A DNA stretch of 64,000 nucleotides, taken from assembly GCF_014652235.1 (NCBI RefSeq), contig NZ_BMYK01000004.1, forward strand, positions 287,769 through 351,768, given 5' to 3'. The notes below the pieces were generated by a model, which was not told the DNA's origin, made no database searches, and saw only the letters and a list, made by a program, of their open reading frames with translations. Origin of the DNA: Pseudorhodoferax aquiterrae. GTDB taxonomy: Bacteria; Pseudomonadota; Gammaproteobacteria; Burkholderiales; Burkholderiaceae_C. Of the stretch, positions 16,853-24,656 are shown in pieces (position 1 is the first letter of the stretch; each line of letters starts with the position of its first letter). The position numbers and the translations under genes were made by a program.

Positions 16853-18057
16853 AGCGCCTTCCAGCGCGCGCAGCGCGACTCGGCCTTGGTGGTCCAGGCG
16901 GCTTCGCCCGCGATGGTCTCCACGACCTTGTAGTAGTCCCAGGGCTCCTGCGACTCGGCCGGCGTCTTCACCTGCACCAGCCGCATGTCGTGCACCATGA
17001 GGCCGTCCTCGCGCAGCCAGCCGTTCTGCATGAACATGTCGTTCACCTTCGTTCTGCGCAGCTGGGCCATGACCTTGTCCCCGTCGTCGGTGCCGGCGGC
17101 CTGCACGGCCTTCAAGTACTGCAGCGCGGCCGAGTAGTCGCCCGCATGGAAGGAGGTCGGCATGCGCTTGTGCTTGTCGAAGAAGCGGCGCGCCCAGGCG
17201 CGCGCTTCGGGCGACTGGTTCCAGTACCAGCTGTCGGTCAGGAACATGCCCTGCGCGGTCTTCAGGCCCAGCGCGTGCACGTCGTTGATCGTGATGATCA
17301 TGCCGGCCAGCTTCATGGTCTTGCCGATGCCGAACTCGGCCGCCGACTTGATCGCGTTGACCGTGTCGCTGCCGGCATTGGCCAGCGCCAGCACCTGGGC
17401 CTTGGAGGCCTGGGCCTGCAGCATGAAGGACGAGAAGTCGTTCGCGCCCAGCGGGTGCTTGACCGCACCGGCCACCGTGCCGCCGTTCGCCTCCAGCGTC
17501 TTGCTCGCATCGGCCTGCAGTGCGGTGCCGAAGGCATAGTCGGCCGTCACGAAGTACCAGCTCTTGCCGCCCGATCGGGCGACCGCATTGGCCGTGCCGC
17601 GGGCCATGGCCACGGTGTCGTAGGCGTAGTGCACGGTGTAGGGCGAGCAGTGTTCGTTGGTCAGCCCCGAGGCGCCCGCGCCCACCACGAAGTAGGGCCG
17701 CTTCTTCTCGGCCGCCACGCCGGCCATCGCGATGGCTGCGCCCGAGCCCACGCCGCCGATCAGCATGTCCAGCCTGTTCACGTCGAACCACTCGCGCGCC
17801 TTGGCCGCCGCGATGTCGGCCTTGTTCTGGTGGTCCACGGTGAGGAGCTCGATCTTCTTGCCGTTGACGGTGCCGCCCATGTCGGCAATCGCCATGCGGA
17901 TGGCCTCGGCGCCGGCCGGCCCGTCGTAGTCGCGGTACAGGCCCGACATGTCGCTGACGAAGCCGATGCGGACGACGTCGTCCGAGATCTGCGCCTGCGC
18001 GCCGGCCGCGCAGGCCAGGGCGGCGCACAGCGCCGCCATCGTGCGTCGATGGGTCAT
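16849..18057 (-). CDS. Branched-chain-amino-acid-type ABC transporter substrate-binding protein
   Basis: A 402-residue Peripla_BP_6 (LivJ-like) periplasmic receptor. Signal peptide MTHRRTMAALCAALACAAGAQAQ is followed by VVRIGFVSDMSGLYRDYDGPAG, a typical first strand and ligand loop. Other family segments are MLIGGVGSGAAIAMAGVAAEKKRPYFVVGAG and SWYFVTADYAFGTALQAD. No permease or ATPase genes adjoin, so it must use transporter subunits encoded elsewhere. It lies between the BKACE and the dehydrogenase genes and presumably captures the pathway substrate. Confidence 0.88.
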   Translation of the reverse strand: MTHRRTMAALCAALACAAGAQAQISDDVVRIGFVSDMSGLYRDYDGPAGAEAIRMAIADMGGTVNGKKIELLTVDHQNKADIAAAKAREWFDVNRLDMLIGGVGSGAAIAMAGVAAEKKRPYFVVGAGASGLTNEHCSPYTVHYAYDTVAMARGTANAVARSGGKSWYFVTADYAFGTALQADASKTLEANGGTVAGAVKHPLGANDFSSFMLQAQASKAQVLALANAGSDTVNAIKSAAEFGIGKTMKLAGMIITINDVHALGLKTAQGMFLTDSWYWNQSPEARAWARRFFDKHKRMPTSFHAGDYSAALQYLKAVQAAGTDDGDKVMAQLRRTKVNDMFMQNGWLREDGLMVHDMRLVQVKTPAESQEPWDYYKVVETIAGEAAWTTKAESRCARWKAL

Positions 18058-18067
18058 GGGGTGTCTC

Positions 18068-18994
18068 CTAGCGGTTGTGGGGGGCGAACTCCGGGCGCGC
18101 TGCTCCCGGCCTCGGCAGGCCCATGATCTGGCGCGCCTCTGCGGGCGTGGCCGGTTCCATGTCGAGCTCGCGGATGATGCGCACGATGCGCTCGGTCAGC
18201 TGCACGTTGGTGGCCAGTTCGCCCTGGCGGAAGTACAGGTTGTCCTCCAGGCCCACGCGCGCATGGCCGCCCAGCAGCAGCGCGGCCACGTTGGCTTCCA
18301 GCTGCGAGGGGCCGATGCCGCTCACGCAGAAGATGCTGTTGGCGGGCAGGGTGTCCACCATCTGCTGCAAAAAGCGCGGCGAGTACGGCATCGCGTTCTG
18401 GAAGTTGCGGTGCACGTTCATGACCAGGTTGATGAAGTGCGGCGCGTCGTCGTGGCCCTCGCCGATCAGCGTCGTCACGTCCTGCAGGATGTGGGTGGGG
18501 CTGAACACCTCCCACTCGGGCTTGATGCCGCGCGCCTTCATGCCCGCGGCCAGCGCCCGGCCCTTGGACAGCGGCGTGTCCATCAGGATCTCCCTGCCCT
18601 CGAAGCTGAGGTTCAGCGTGGTGGCGTCCAGCGTGCACATCTCGGCGCCCGCGTCCATGCCCTGGATGCGCTCCTCCCAGGCGATCTCCCAGCGCTCGCC
18701 GGCCAGCGGGCGCACCATGTCGCCGTGCACGCCGCCGCCCGTGGAGTTGTTGAGCACGATGTCGCAGCCGGCCGCGCGGATGCGCTGGTTCATGTCGCGG
18801 TAGATGGCGGGGTTGCAGGTGGCGCCGTCGTCGGGCCGGCGCGCGTGCAGCGCCACCACGCTGGCGCCCGCGTTCCAGCAGCGCACGACGTCCTCGGCGA
18901 TCTCGGCGGGCTGGGTGGGCAGGTGGGGGTTCTGCGACTTGTGGGCCATGCCGCCCGTGGGGGCGATGGTCACGATGACCTTGCGTCTGGACAT
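18068..18994 (-). CDS. Beta-keto acid cleavage enzyme (BKACE, DUF849)
   Basis: A 308-residue TIM-barrel protein of the 3-keto-5-aminohexanoate cleavage family. The ATG at 18994 is preceded by AAGGAGA at good spacing. Family features are the N-terminal KVIVTIAPTGG, the GASVVALHARRPDDG strand, LNNSTGGG, and the C-terminal SGIGPSQLEANVAALLLGGHARVGLEDN with the expected metal-binding Glu. The enzymes use Zn and acetyl-CoA to convert a beta-keto acid to acetoacetate plus a new acyl-CoA. In the usual HxH metal motif the first His is replaced here by Ala (A48-L49-H50), which may mark a subfamily. It is the first gene of its operon. Confidence 0.85.
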   Translation of the reverse strand: MSRRKVIVTIAPTGGMAHKSQNPHLPTQPAEIAEDVVRCWNAGASVVALHARRPDDGATCNPAIYRDMNQRIRAAGCDIVLNNSTGGGVHGDMVRPLAGERWEIAWEERIQGMDAGAEMCTLDATTLNLSFEGREILMDTPLSKGRALAAGMKARGIKPEWEVFSPTHILQDVTTLIGEGHDDAPHFINLVMNVHRNFQNAMPYSPRFLQQMVDTLPANSIFCVSGIGPSQLEANVAALLLGGHARVGLEDNLYFRQGELATNVQLTERIVRIIRELDMEPATPAEARQIMGLPRPGAARPEFAPHNR

Positions 18995-19104
18995 GCCGTC
19001 TCCTTGGCGTGGGGATGCGGCATGGTGGTCCGCGCGCCGTGCGCATTCAGTCATCGCGACGACATTCGGCCTCAGGGTTTTCGCGGTGCGCGGCCGCGGC
19101 TGCT

Positions 19105-19827
19105 ATGGTGGCGCCCCCCACCATGCGCCGCGCTGCTCCGCCCGAAGACGCCTCCTCGCTGGACCGCCTGCTCGACGGGTCGGCCTGGTTCCCCGCGCTC
19201 GATGCGCCCGCACGCGCGCGCGTGCGCGCCGAGATGCAGCAGGTGGACGTGGCGGCCGGCGCCGCGCTGTGCCGCATGGGCGACGAACCGCAGCACTGGT
19301 ACGGCGCCATCGACGGCCTGCTCAAGTGGTCCGTGACGGCCGAGGACGGCCGCTCGGTCACGTTGGGCGGCCTGTCGCGGGGCAGCTGGTTCGGCGAGGG
19401 CACGCTGCTGCGCGGCGTGCCGCGCACGGCCGACATCGTCGCGCTGCGCCCCAGCCGCGTGGCGCTGATGCCGGTGGAGACCTTCCAGTGGCTGCACGCC
19501 ACCGAGCGCGCCTTCGACCATTTCCTGCTGCGCCAGATCAACGAACGCATGCACTGGTTCCTGGGCAACTTCGCGGCCCACCACCTGCTGGACACCGACA
19601 GCCAGGTGGCGCGCGCGCTGGTCGGCCTGTTCCACCCCTGGCTGCACCCGGGCAGCGATCCGCACCTGGCCGTCTCGCAGGAGGAGATCGCCAACCTGTC
19701 GGGCCTGTCGCGCCAGCGTTGCAATGCGGCGCTGCGCCGGCTGGCGGAGGCCGGCCTGATCGCCGTGGGCTACGGCGGCATCACGGTGCTGGACCTGGCG
19801 GCTCTGCGGCGGCGCGTGCCGGGCTGA
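19105..19827 (+). CDS. Crp/Fnr-family transcriptional regulator
   Basis: A 240-residue regulator from ATG 19105 (an alternative ATG is at 19123; reading frames opening further upstream would overlap the divergent promoter). A cyclic-nucleotide-binding-like beta-roll covers about residues 20-130 (GAALCRMGDEPQHWYGAIDGLLKWSV, SWFGEGTLLRGVPRTADIVA). A dimerisation helix follows, then a C-terminal winged HTH with SQEEIANLSGLSRQRCNAALRRLAEAGLI. No Fnr-type cysteine cluster is seen. It is divergent from the BKACE operon, with about 110 bp between starts, so it probably controls that operon. Confidence 0.85.
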   Translation: MVAPPTMRRAAPPEDASSLDRLLDGSAWFPALDAPARARVRAEMQQVDVAAGAALCRMGDEPQHWYGAIDGLLKWSVTAEDGRSVTLGGLSRGSWFGEGTLLRGVPRTADIVALRPSRVALMPVETFQWLHATERAFDHFLLRQINERMHWFLGNFAAHHLLDTDSQVARALVGLFHPWLHPGSDPHLAVSQEEIANLSGLSRQRCNAALRRLAEAGLIAVGYGGITVLDLAALRRRVPG

Positions 19828-19848
19828 GCGTCTGCGCGGCCTCTGCGC

Positions 19849-20733
19849 TCAGGCGCCGTCGCGCGGCGCGAGTTCGGCCTGCAGGTAGCGCACCAGCGCC
19901 TGCACCTTGGGCACGTTGGCGCGGTTCTCGGGCAGCAGGGCCTTGAGCCAGAACGCGTCCAGCGGGAAGTCCGCCAGCAGCGGCCGCAGCGCGCCGCTGT
20001 CGAGCGCGGGCCGGGCCAGGTAGTCGCCCAGGATGGCGATGCCGTTGCCGGCCAGGGCAGCCGACAGCAGCAGCTGCGCCTCGTTGGTGTTCAGGCGCGG
20101 CTGCACCTTGACGCTGATGCGGCCCGCCGCGCTGCCGAAGCTCCAGGTGCTGCCGGTCGGCAGGAAGTTCAGGATGGCGTGGTCCTTGAGCTCGCCCGGG
20201 TGGCGCGGCGTGCCGCGCTCCTGGAGGTAGCGCGGCGACGCGCAGGCCGTGCGCGGCATCGGGCACAGCGGCGTCTCGACCACGCCGGCGTAGGCGTCGG
20301 GCATCAGGGTCAGCGCCAGGTCGAAGCCTTCTTCGGCCGGGTTCACGGCGCGGTCCAGCGCGACGACTTCCAGATGCAGCAGCGGGTACAGGCGCTGGAA
20401 GCGCTCGAGCAGCGGGCCGACCAGGCAGACCGTGACCGAGGTCGGCGCCTTGATGCGCAGCTGGCCCTGCAGCTGGTCGCCGACCGGGTGGGCGAACAGC
20501 TCCTGCGCGTCGGTCACCACGCGCTGCACCGCGGGCAGGTAGCCGCGGCCCACCGGCGTGAGGCGCACGCGCCGTGTCGTGCGTTCGAACAGCGCGCCCT
20601 GGACCTGCGCCTCGAGCTGGCCGATGCGCTTGGTCACGACCGAGGGCGCGATGCCCAGCTCGCGCGCCGCGGCCGAGAAGCTCTCGGTGCGCGCGACCAC
20701 GAGGAAGGTCCGCAGGTTCGAGAGGGTGTCCAA
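19849..20733 (-). CDS. LysR-family transcriptional regulator (TTG start)
   Basis: A 294-residue LysR protein. The helix-turn-helix lies at residues 1-60 (LSNLRTFLVVARTESFSAAARELGIAPSVVTKRIGQLE), followed by a linker and a periplasmic-binding-like effector domain. The start is TTG at 20733; an in-frame stop lies four codons upstream, and no ATG exists before the HTH, so TTG is effectively forced. No good Shine-Dalgarno sequence is visible. A structured intergenic repeat begins only about 12 bp upstream and separates this gene from a Bug receptor on the same strand, which may have displaced the original leader. Confidence 0.88.
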   Translation of the reverse strand: MDTLSNLRTFLVVARTESFSAAARELGIAPSVVTKRIGQLEAQVQGALFERTTRRVRLTPVGRGYLPAVQRVVTDAQELFAHPVGDQLQGQLRIKAPTSVTVCLVGPLLERFQRLYPLLHLEVVALDRAVNPAEEGFDLALTLMPDAYAGVVETPLCPMPRTACASPRYLQERGTPRHPGELKDHAILNFLPTGSTWSFGSAAGRISVKVQPRLNTNEAQLLLSAALAGNGIAILGDYLARPALDSGALRPLLADFPLDAFWLKALLPENRANVPKVQALVRYLQAELAPRDGA

Positions 20734-20744
20734 GCCGGGGCGTC

Positions 20745-20953
20745 AGAAGCTGTGAATGAACCGATCGCGGCCACGACGGGGTGCGCCGGGCCGCAGGCCG
20801 CTGCCCGGGCTCGTGCCCGGGCAAGGCCTGCAACGCCCGCATGTGGCCTGGCGCGCCCCGGCCCGAAGGGCGAGGCCCTGGGCGCGGCGATGGTGCTGGA
20901 CACCACTGGTCATCGGGCCTCGCGTGGTCGTGAGGGGTTCGTTCACAGCTTCT
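20745..20953. repeat. Structured intergenic repeat, family A, copy 1
   Basis: About 209 bp bounded by terminal inverted repeats: AGAAGCTGTGAATGAACC at 20745-20762 and its near-complement at 20936-20953. Inside is the hairpin GCCCGGGC-TCGT-GCCCGGGC (20803-20822) and further GC-rich palindromic stretches. The 3' boundary abuts the stop codon of the Bug gene, and the 5' boundary is about 12 bp from the LysR start. A second copy is at 57976-58198 with most of the internal sequence conserved. No reading frame is conserved, so it is best seen as a MITE- or REP-like element or structured RNA. Confidence 0.8.
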
Positions 20954-21931
20954 TCAGTCGACCGAGATGTTCTGCGCCCGGATGATCGCGCCCAGCAGCG
21001 CGGCTTCTTCCTTCACGCGCTGGTGCAGGCCCTCGCTGGAGGTGCCCACGGCCTGCCAGCCCTGGTTCAGCAGCCGCGTGCGGGTCTCGGGTTCGCGCAG
21101 GATGCGCGGCACCTCGGCCGCCAGCCGCGCCTGCGCGGCCTTGGACAGACCGGCCGGGCCGACCAGCGCGGTCCAGACCTCCAGGTTGAAGTCCTTCACG
21201 CCGGCATCGGCCAGCGGCGCGACGGAGGGCACCAGCGCGCTGCGCCCGCTCGTGACGCCGATGGCCTTGAGCTTGCCGGCCTGCACCTGCGGCATGGCCA
21301 CGCCCGGCGGCACCAGCGCCATCTGCACCTGCTCGCCGATGATGGCCGTGACGACCGCGGGGTTGCCCGAGTAGGGCACGTGCACGGGTGCGATGCCCGA
21401 CCTGCTCTTGAGCAGTTCCATGCCCAGGTGGGCGACCGAGCCGGCACCGACGGAGCCGTAGTTGGCCTTGGCGCCGGCCTGGCGCATGGCGGCGAAGAAG
21501 GCCGCGCCATCGGGCAGCTGCGGCGCGGCCACCAGCACCAGTGGCGCGGTGGCCAGCAGCGAGATCTCGGCGAAGTCCTTCTGCGGGTCGTAGCTGAGCT
21601 TGGGGTTGAGCAGCTTGGCCGAGGTCAGGTTGCCGTTGATCACGACGCCCAGCGTGTGGTCGTCCGTGGCCTTGGCGACCTGGTCGGCCGCGATGTTGCC
21701 GGAGGCGCCGGGCTTGTTCTCGACGATGACGGGCTGGCCCAGCACGCGGCCGAGCGGGTCGGCCAGCGCGCGTGCTGCCATGTCGGGCGTGGAGCCGCCC
21801 GGAAAACCCACGAGCAGCCGCACCGGCCGCGTCGGCCAGCTGGGGTCCGCGGCCTGGGCCGTGCCCAGCGTGGCGCCCAGTGCACAGGCTGCCAGGCAGG
21901 CCAGGGCCGTGCGTCTTGTCTCTTTGTTCAA
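20954..21931 (-). CDS. Bug/TctC-family receptor
   Basis: A 325-residue periplasmic receptor with signal peptide TALACLAACALGATLGTAQA. Motifs are WPTRPVRLLVGFPGGSTPDMAARALA, NYGSVGAGSVAHLGMELL, HVPYSGNP and the terminal RAQNISVD. The start is taken as TTG at 21931 because AGGAGAGAGACT sits just upstream; the ATG at 21991 would overlap the preceding gene by 38 bp. It follows an FAD oxidoreductase gene by 22 bp, a pairing that suggests uptake and oxidation of the same substrate. No TctAB genes adjoin. Confidence 0.87.
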   Translation of the reverse strand: MNKETRRTALACLAACALGATLGTAQAADPSWPTRPVRLLVGFPGGSTPDMAARALADPLGRVLGQPVIVENKPGASGNIAADQVAKATDDHTLGVVINGNLTSAKLLNPKLSYDPQKDFAEISLLATAPLVLVAAPQLPDGAAFFAAMRQAGAKANYGSVGAGSVAHLGMELLKSRSGIAPVHVPYSGNPAVVTAIIGEQVQMALVPPGVAMPQVQAGKLKAIGVTSGRSALVPSVAPLADAGVKDFNLEVWTALVGPAGLSKAAQARLAAEVPRILREPETRTRLLNQGWQAVGTSSEGLHQRVKEEAALLGAIIRAQNISVD

Positions 21932-21953
21932 AGTCTCTCTCCTCAAGCGTTGG

Positions 21954-23324
21954 TCAATCGTCGCGGCCCAGCCAGGCGCCGTCCTGCGCAAGCTGGGCCT
22001 GCAGTGCCGGCACGTCGATGGCGCGCAGGTCCCGCCCGTGCTGCAGCGCCTGCGCGGCCGCGGTGCCGGCCGCCTGGCCCATCACGAAGCAGGCGCCCGA
22101 CACGCGCGCGGCCGACTGGCCCAGGTGCGTCATCGAGGCGCAGCGGCCGGCGACCAGCACATTGTCCAACGTGCGCGGCAGCAGCATGCGGTAAGGCAGG
22201 TGGTTGTAGCCGCGTGACCGCGGGATGTCCTGCCACTGGAAGGCGATGTTGCCCGCCACATGTTCCTCGATCATCCAGCCGTTGACGCCGATGGTGTCGG
22301 CGAAGCTCGCGCAGTCCAGCACGTCGCGCGCGGTCAGCTGGTAGTCGCCCAGCACACGCCGCGTCTCGCGCACGCCGACCTGCGGCGCGATCTCCAGCAG
22401 GTAGGCGTTCTCGAAACCCGGTGCGTAGGCGCGCAGGAAGCGGAAGAAGTTGAGGATCTGGCGCCGGCCTTCGATCTCGGCGGCGCTGAGTTCCAGCGCA
22501 TTGGTGCCGTCCACGGGGCCGCCCTCGGCATTGGCCAACTGGGTCACGTTGGCGCGCCATTCGGCCGGGTTCTTTTGCGGCCGGATGATGGGCGTCTTGC
22601 GGGCGAAGGTGTAGCCGTCGCGCTCGGCCTGTTCCATGAGGCCGTCGAAGCGGTTCCAGATGTCGCCCGCACGCTGCGGGTCCACGCCGTTCACGCGGAA
22701 CATGGTGGACGGGTACATCATGTCCTCGCCCTGGCCTTGCGCGTCGCGGCCCTTCTCGAACGGCGCGCCGGCCCAGGTGGCCAGGTCGCCGTCGCCCGAG
22801 CAGTCGATGAACACGCGGCCCCGCACGGCGCGGCGGCCCGACTTGGTCTCCAGCAGCAGGGCGGCCACGCGGCCCGGCCCGGCCATCTGCACGCCCACGG
22901 CATGGGCATGGAACAGCACCTGCGCGCCGCTGCCGACGACCACGTCGTCGGCCGCGAGCTTGAAGGCCGCGTTGTCGTAGGCCTGGGCGGCGATCTTGCC
23001 GCCGAACAGCAGGTGCGGCTCGCGCAGGCCGCCCAGCGCGTCCATGCGCTGCAGCAGGTCGTCGGCGATGCCATGCACGACCTGGCGCACGGCGCCGTGC
23101 ACGTTGGCGTGCAGGCCGCAGAAGTTGGTCACGCCGGCCGCCGTCCCCATGCCGCCCAGGAAGCCGTAGCCCTCCACGAGCAGCGTGCTGCGGCCCTGGC
23201 GCGCGCTGGCGGCCGCTGCGGCGATGCCGGCCGGCCCGCCGCCGAGCACCACCACGTCGTAGGCACCGTGGACGGGGGTCTGGCGGCTCGGTTCGGTGAT
23301 CGGTTCGAAGGTGGTTGGCTGCAT
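21954..23324 (-). CDS. FAD-dependent oxidoreductase (FAD_oxidored family)
   Basis: A 456-residue flavoprotein. The N-terminal dinucleotide-binding motif is DVVVLGGGPAGIAAAAASARQG, with GYGFLGGMGTAAGVTNFCG next, characteristic of the FAD_oxidored group. An internal FIDCSGDGDLATWAG segment and the C-terminal LVAGRCASMTHLGQSAARVSGACFVMGQAAG complete the FAD site. The ATG at 23324 (MQPTTFEP) is chosen for the GGAG upstream; an ATG five codons earlier lacks one. These enzymes oxidise small hydroxy or amino compounds, but the substrate is unassigned. The gene heads a two-gene operon with a Bug receptor and has a perfect palindrome in its 5' region. Confidence 0.85.
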   Translation of the reverse strand: MQPTTFEPITEPSRQTPVHGAYDVVVLGGGPAGIAAAAASARQGRSTLLVEGYGFLGGMGTAAGVTNFCGLHANVHGAVRQVVHGIADDLLQRMDALGGLREPHLLFGGKIAAQAYDNAAFKLAADDVVVGSGAQVLFHAHAVGVQMAGPGRVAALLLETKSGRRAVRGRVFIDCSGDGDLATWAGAPFEKGRDAQGQGEDMMYPSTMFRVNGVDPQRAGDIWNRFDGLMEQAERDGYTFARKTPIIRPQKNPAEWRANVTQLANAEGGPVDGTNALELSAAEIEGRRQILNFFRFLRAYAPGFENAYLLEIAPQVGVRETRRVLGDYQLTARDVLDCASFADTIGVNGWMIEEHVAGNIAFQWQDIPRSRGYNHLPYRMLLPRTLDNVLVAGRCASMTHLGQSAARVSGACFVMGQAAGTAAAQALQHGRDLRAIDVPALQAQLAQDGAWLGRDD

Positions 23325-23403
23325 TGCGGGGCGCTCCATGGAAAGTGGGCGCATCTTAGTGATGCAGCGCATTGCAAACAATCGGCTGCGTTGCGAGAAG
23401 AAA

Positions 23404-23420
23404 ATTCGCGGTCCGCGAAT
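23404..23420. promoter_or_regulatory. Perfect 17-bp palindrome, candidate operator
   Basis: ATTCGCGG-T-CCGCGAAT is a perfect inverted repeat around a single central base, in the divergent spacer about 80 bp before the FAD oxidoreductase start and 63 bp before the ATPase start. The surrounding 100 bp are unusually AT-rich for this window, as expected of a promoter. It probably binds a dimeric regulator, perhaps GntR- or IclR-type; the regulator is not identified. Confidence 0.6.
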
Positions 23421-23482
23421 AATCATCCGTGCTATGGAGGTTTTTCCTTGAAAATTCAACGTCTATCGTTCATATTTCAAGG

Positions 23483-24655
23483 ATGATCAGCCGCTCCACC
23501 GACGCTGTCGTACGCGACCGCCTTGCCGATATGCCGGCCGTGGTGCTGCTCGGCCCGCGCCAGGTGGGCAAGACCACGCTGGCGCGGCAGATCGCCGCGC
23601 AGTGGCCGGGCGGCGCCGTGTACCTCGATCTGGAGCGGCCGGCCGACCGCCTGCGGCTGGAGGATGCCGACGCCTACCTGCGCGCGCAGCAGGGTCGACT
23701 GGTGGTCGTGGACGAGATCCACCGCGCCCCGGGCATCTTCGAGGTCCTGCGCGGCATCGTCGACGAGCGCCGCCAGGCCGGGCTGCGCAGCGGCCAGTTC
23801 CTGCTGCTGGGCTCCGCCGCGCTGGACCTGATGCGCCAGTCCAGCGAGACACTCGCGGGCCGCGTGGCCTACGTGGACATGGCGCCGGTCGACACCGCGG
23901 AGGCGGCGCAGGCCGGCATCGCCGACGCCCAGCTGTGGCTGCGCGGCGGCTTTCCCGACAGCCTGCTCGCCAGCGACGAGCGGCGCAGCCTGGACTGGCG
24001 GCGCGACTTCATTCGCAGCTACCTGGAGCGCGACGTGCCCATGTTCGCGCCGCGCATGCCGGCCGAGGCCATCGGGCGCCTGTGGACCATGCTCGCGCAC
24101 CAGCAGGGCGGCGTGCTGAACCAGGCCCGCATCGCCAGCGCGCTGGGCGTGTCCAACCCCACCATCGACCGCTACATCGACCTGCTCGTGGACCTGCGCC
24201 TGGTGCTGCGCCTGCGGCCCTGGTCGGGCAATGTCGGCAAGCGGCTGGTCAAGTCGCCCAAGGTCTACGTGCGCGACAGCGGCGTGCTGCATGCGCTGCT
24301 CGAACTGCAGACCATGGACGACCTGCTGGGCCACCCGGTCAGCGGGCTGAGCTACGAGGGCCATTGCATCGCGAGCCTGGTCCAGGCGGCTGGCACACGG
24401 CGCGTGCCGTACTTCTACCGCACGCATGCCGGCGCCGAGATCGACCTCGTGCTGGAGCAGGGCGGCCGGCCGGAGATCGCGATCGAGATCAAGCGCTCGA
24501 CGGCGCCCAACCCGGACAAGGGCTTCGGCGTGGCCTGCGACGACCTGGGGATCGCGCAGCGCTATGTGGTCTACCCCGGCACCGAACGCTTCCCGCTGCG
24601 CCAGGGCGCGACCGCATTGGGCCTGCGCGAGCTGGCGCAGTTGCTGCGCGACTGA
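23483..24655 (+). CDS. AAA ATPase with DUF4143 domain (solitary)
   Basis: A 390-residue protein. The N-terminal AAA_14 ATPase has Walker A LLGPRQVGKTTLARQ near residue 22 and Walker B RLVVVDEIHRAP, with a sensor region FLLLGSAALDLM. The C-terminal DUF4143 part begins near GGFPDSLLASDERRSLDWRRDFIRSYLERDVP and ends with a nuclease-like EIDLVLEQGG...IAIEIKRS segment, resembling the PD-(D/E)xK ExK motif. An upstream GTG at 23429 could extend it by 18 residues. Function in this family is poorly defined. It stands alone between catabolic operons and converges on livF with a 1-bp gap, so it looks like an accessory insertion. Confidence 0.85.
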   Translation: MISRSTDAVVRDRLADMPAVVLLGPRQVGKTTLARQIAAQWPGGAVYLDLERPADRLRLEDADAYLRAQQGRLVVVDEIHRAPGIFEVLRGIVDERRQAGLRSGQFLLLGSAALDLMRQSSETLAGRVAYVDMAPVDTAEAAQAGIADAQLWLRGGFPDSLLASDERRSLDWRRDFIRSYLERDVPMFAPRMPAEAIGRLWTMLAHQQGGVLNQARIASALGVSNPTIDRYIDLLVDLRLVLRLRPWSGNVGKRLVKSPKVYVRDSGVLHALLELQTMDDLLGHPVSGLSYEGHCIASLVQAAGTRRVPYFYRTHAGAEIDLVLEQGGRPEIAIEIKRSTAPNPDKGFGVACDDLGIAQRYVVYPGTERFPLRQGATALGLRELAQLLRD

Positions 24656-24656
24656 A

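Noticed and set aside
20745..20953. Insertion sequence or protein-coding gene in the family A repeat
   Set aside because: No transposase and no frame conserved between the two copies; only inverted repeats and hairpins are conserved.
21931..21991. ATG at 21991 as start of the Bug gene
   Set aside because: It would overlap the FAD oxidoreductase by 38 bp and add non-signal residues; TTG at 21931 has a strong ribosome site and a proper signal peptide.
23483..24655. Toxin-antitoxin or phage-defence system
   Set aside because: No partner gene adjoins the DUF4143 ATPase; the flanking genes are catabolic.
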